DNA of 6,738 nt, taken from assembly GCA_030043335.1 (NCBI GenBank), contig JASHXX010000287.1, forward strand, positions 1-6,738, in the 5' to 3' direction. A model generated the notes under the pieces. That model was not told where the DNA came from. It did no database searches and worked only from the letters and a program-made list of their open reading frames with translations. Every line of letters begins with the position of its first letter. The stretch's first letter is position 1. The position numbers and the translations under genes were made by a program. The stretch is from Xanthobacteraceae bacterium. Its GTDB lineage: Bacteria > Pseudomonadota > Alphaproteobacteria > Rhizobiales > Xanthobacteraceae. Below, one piece after another: positions 6,065 to 6,738 of this stretch.

Positions 6065-6738
6065 CGCCGCCTCCACCACACCAGCACGCCGCATATCAAC
6101 GTCGAGAGCGGCAGCAGCACTTCGAGGGCGAGAAACACGTCGCGCATCTGCCGGCTGGTGAGCACGACCTCGGACAGGCTGTAGGTCTGCGGCTCGACCG
6201 TGGGCATGGTTTCGTCCGCGGCGAGCCAGCGCAGCATCGCGACCGAAAGCTCGCCGTTCGAGACATAGGGGAAATATTCGTTGGTGGCGAACTTGCTGGT
6301 GCCGGCGAGCACCAGGCGGAAGGACTTGCCCGGTGCGGTGCCGGGCCAGCCGCCTTCGACTGCGACCGCAAGCGCCCGCGCGCCGCGGTCTTCGGCCTCG
6401 GGCGGCGCTGATTCGACCGCCGCTAGCTCGGTGACCCCGGAGGGTACCGGCCGGCTGAAGCTGTCCTGGCTACTCGCGGCGAGAATGCTAACCGCCACTC
6501 CCGCGGGCGGATTTGCGACACGGATCGGCCGGCTTTGCGGAAACACCGTGAGCGCGATGCGCTCGGTGATCGGATGCCGTGGATAATACGGCACCGCGAC
6601 CTTGTCGGGATCGGTGCGGAAGTGATTGAGCGGATCGATCACCAGGGCCGGCTCGGCTTTGAGCCCCAGCGCGCCGAGGAGCTTGGCATCGAGATCCGGC
6701 CCGACCGGGAACACCGGGTCGAGCAGCAGTAGGAGCCG
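6061..6738 (-). CDS. GldG-family ABC-transporter accessory protein, C-terminal part
   Basis: The gene enters from the right window edge; the last 225 residues and the TGA stop are present, and the frame is open to base 6738. The fragment begins with RLLLLLDP, then a segment with VIDP (33-36), a YYPRHPITERI block (51-61) and a stretch ending in FATNEYFPYVSNGELSVAML (150-169) with RWLAADE (170-176). These match the exported domain of GldG-type proteins (PF09822, ABC-type uncharacterised transport). It closes with one transmembrane helix (about 201-221) and WWRRR, which points the tail into the cytoplasm. The usual family GDSDF-like turn reads AGTSKF here. In other genomes such proteins are encoded with an ABC ATPase and a permease, which would be expected just beyond the right edge. 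The transported substrate is unknown. Confidence 0.82.
   Translation of the reverse strand, partial: RLLLLLDPVFPVGPDLDAKLLGALGLKAEPALVIDPLNHFRTDPDKVAVPYYPRHPITERIALTVFPQSRPIRVANPPAGVAVSILAASSQDSFSRPVPSGVTELAAVESAPPEAEDRGARALAVAVEGGWPGTAPGKSFRLVLAGTSKFATNEYFPYVSNGELSVAMLRWLAADETMPTVEPQTYSLSEVVLTSRQMRDVFLALEVLLPLSTLICGVLVWWRRR
6065..6075 (-). promoter_or_regulatory. Ribosome binding site of the DUF4340 gene
   Basis: On the minus strand GGAGG lies five bases before the ATG at 6062-6064, inside the last codons of the GldG-like gene. It supports this start over the in-frame ATG at 6092-6094. Confidence 0.65.

Overview
This is a GC-rich window (roughly two-thirds G+C by eye) from what looks like an alphaproteobacterium of the Hyphomicrobiales (Rhizobiales), in the Bradyrhizobium / Rhodopseudomonas / Xanthobacteraceae neighbourhood. 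That placement rests on the recognisable rhizobial style of the HisG and HisZ proteins, the tight gene packing and the strong preference for G/C at third codon positions. It is an inference from remembered protein families; no database was searched.

Layout. Positions 1-148 hold an unassigned, very GC-rich stretch. A plus-strand gtrA-like gene (149-697) follows. Everything else reads on the minus strand. From right to left there is a first cluster: the C-terminal 225 residues of a GldG-family ABC-transporter accessory protein cut by the window edge (6061-6738), a DUF4340 protein (4967-6064) and a HupE/UreJ-type membrane protein (3852-4970). A gap of 200 bases (3652-3851) carries a possible promoter and an inverted repeat. 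A second cluster follows: hisZ (2506-3651), hisG (1499-2509) and an enoyl-CoA hydratase/isomerase (699-1502). The last gene ends one base away from the convergent gtrA-like gene.

How the genes work together. HisZ and HisG form the ATP phosphoribosyltransferase that commits ATP and PRPP to histidine synthesis, and the crotonase-fold enzyme is translationally coupled behind them without an obvious pathway link. The right-hand cluster is the least understood part. A GldG-type exported domain, a membrane-anchored DUF4340 protein with two internal repeats and a histidine-rich loop, and a HupE-type permease with an exported domain are joined by 4-base stop/start overlaps, so they probably act as one envelope system. 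A metal-related role is possible but unproven. All four junctions inside the two minus-strand clusters are 4-base overlaps (ATGA or GTGA), and these fixed the starts of hisG, the DUF4340 gene and the hupE-like gene.

No tRNA, rRNA, CRISPR array, insertion sequence or phage gene is visible.
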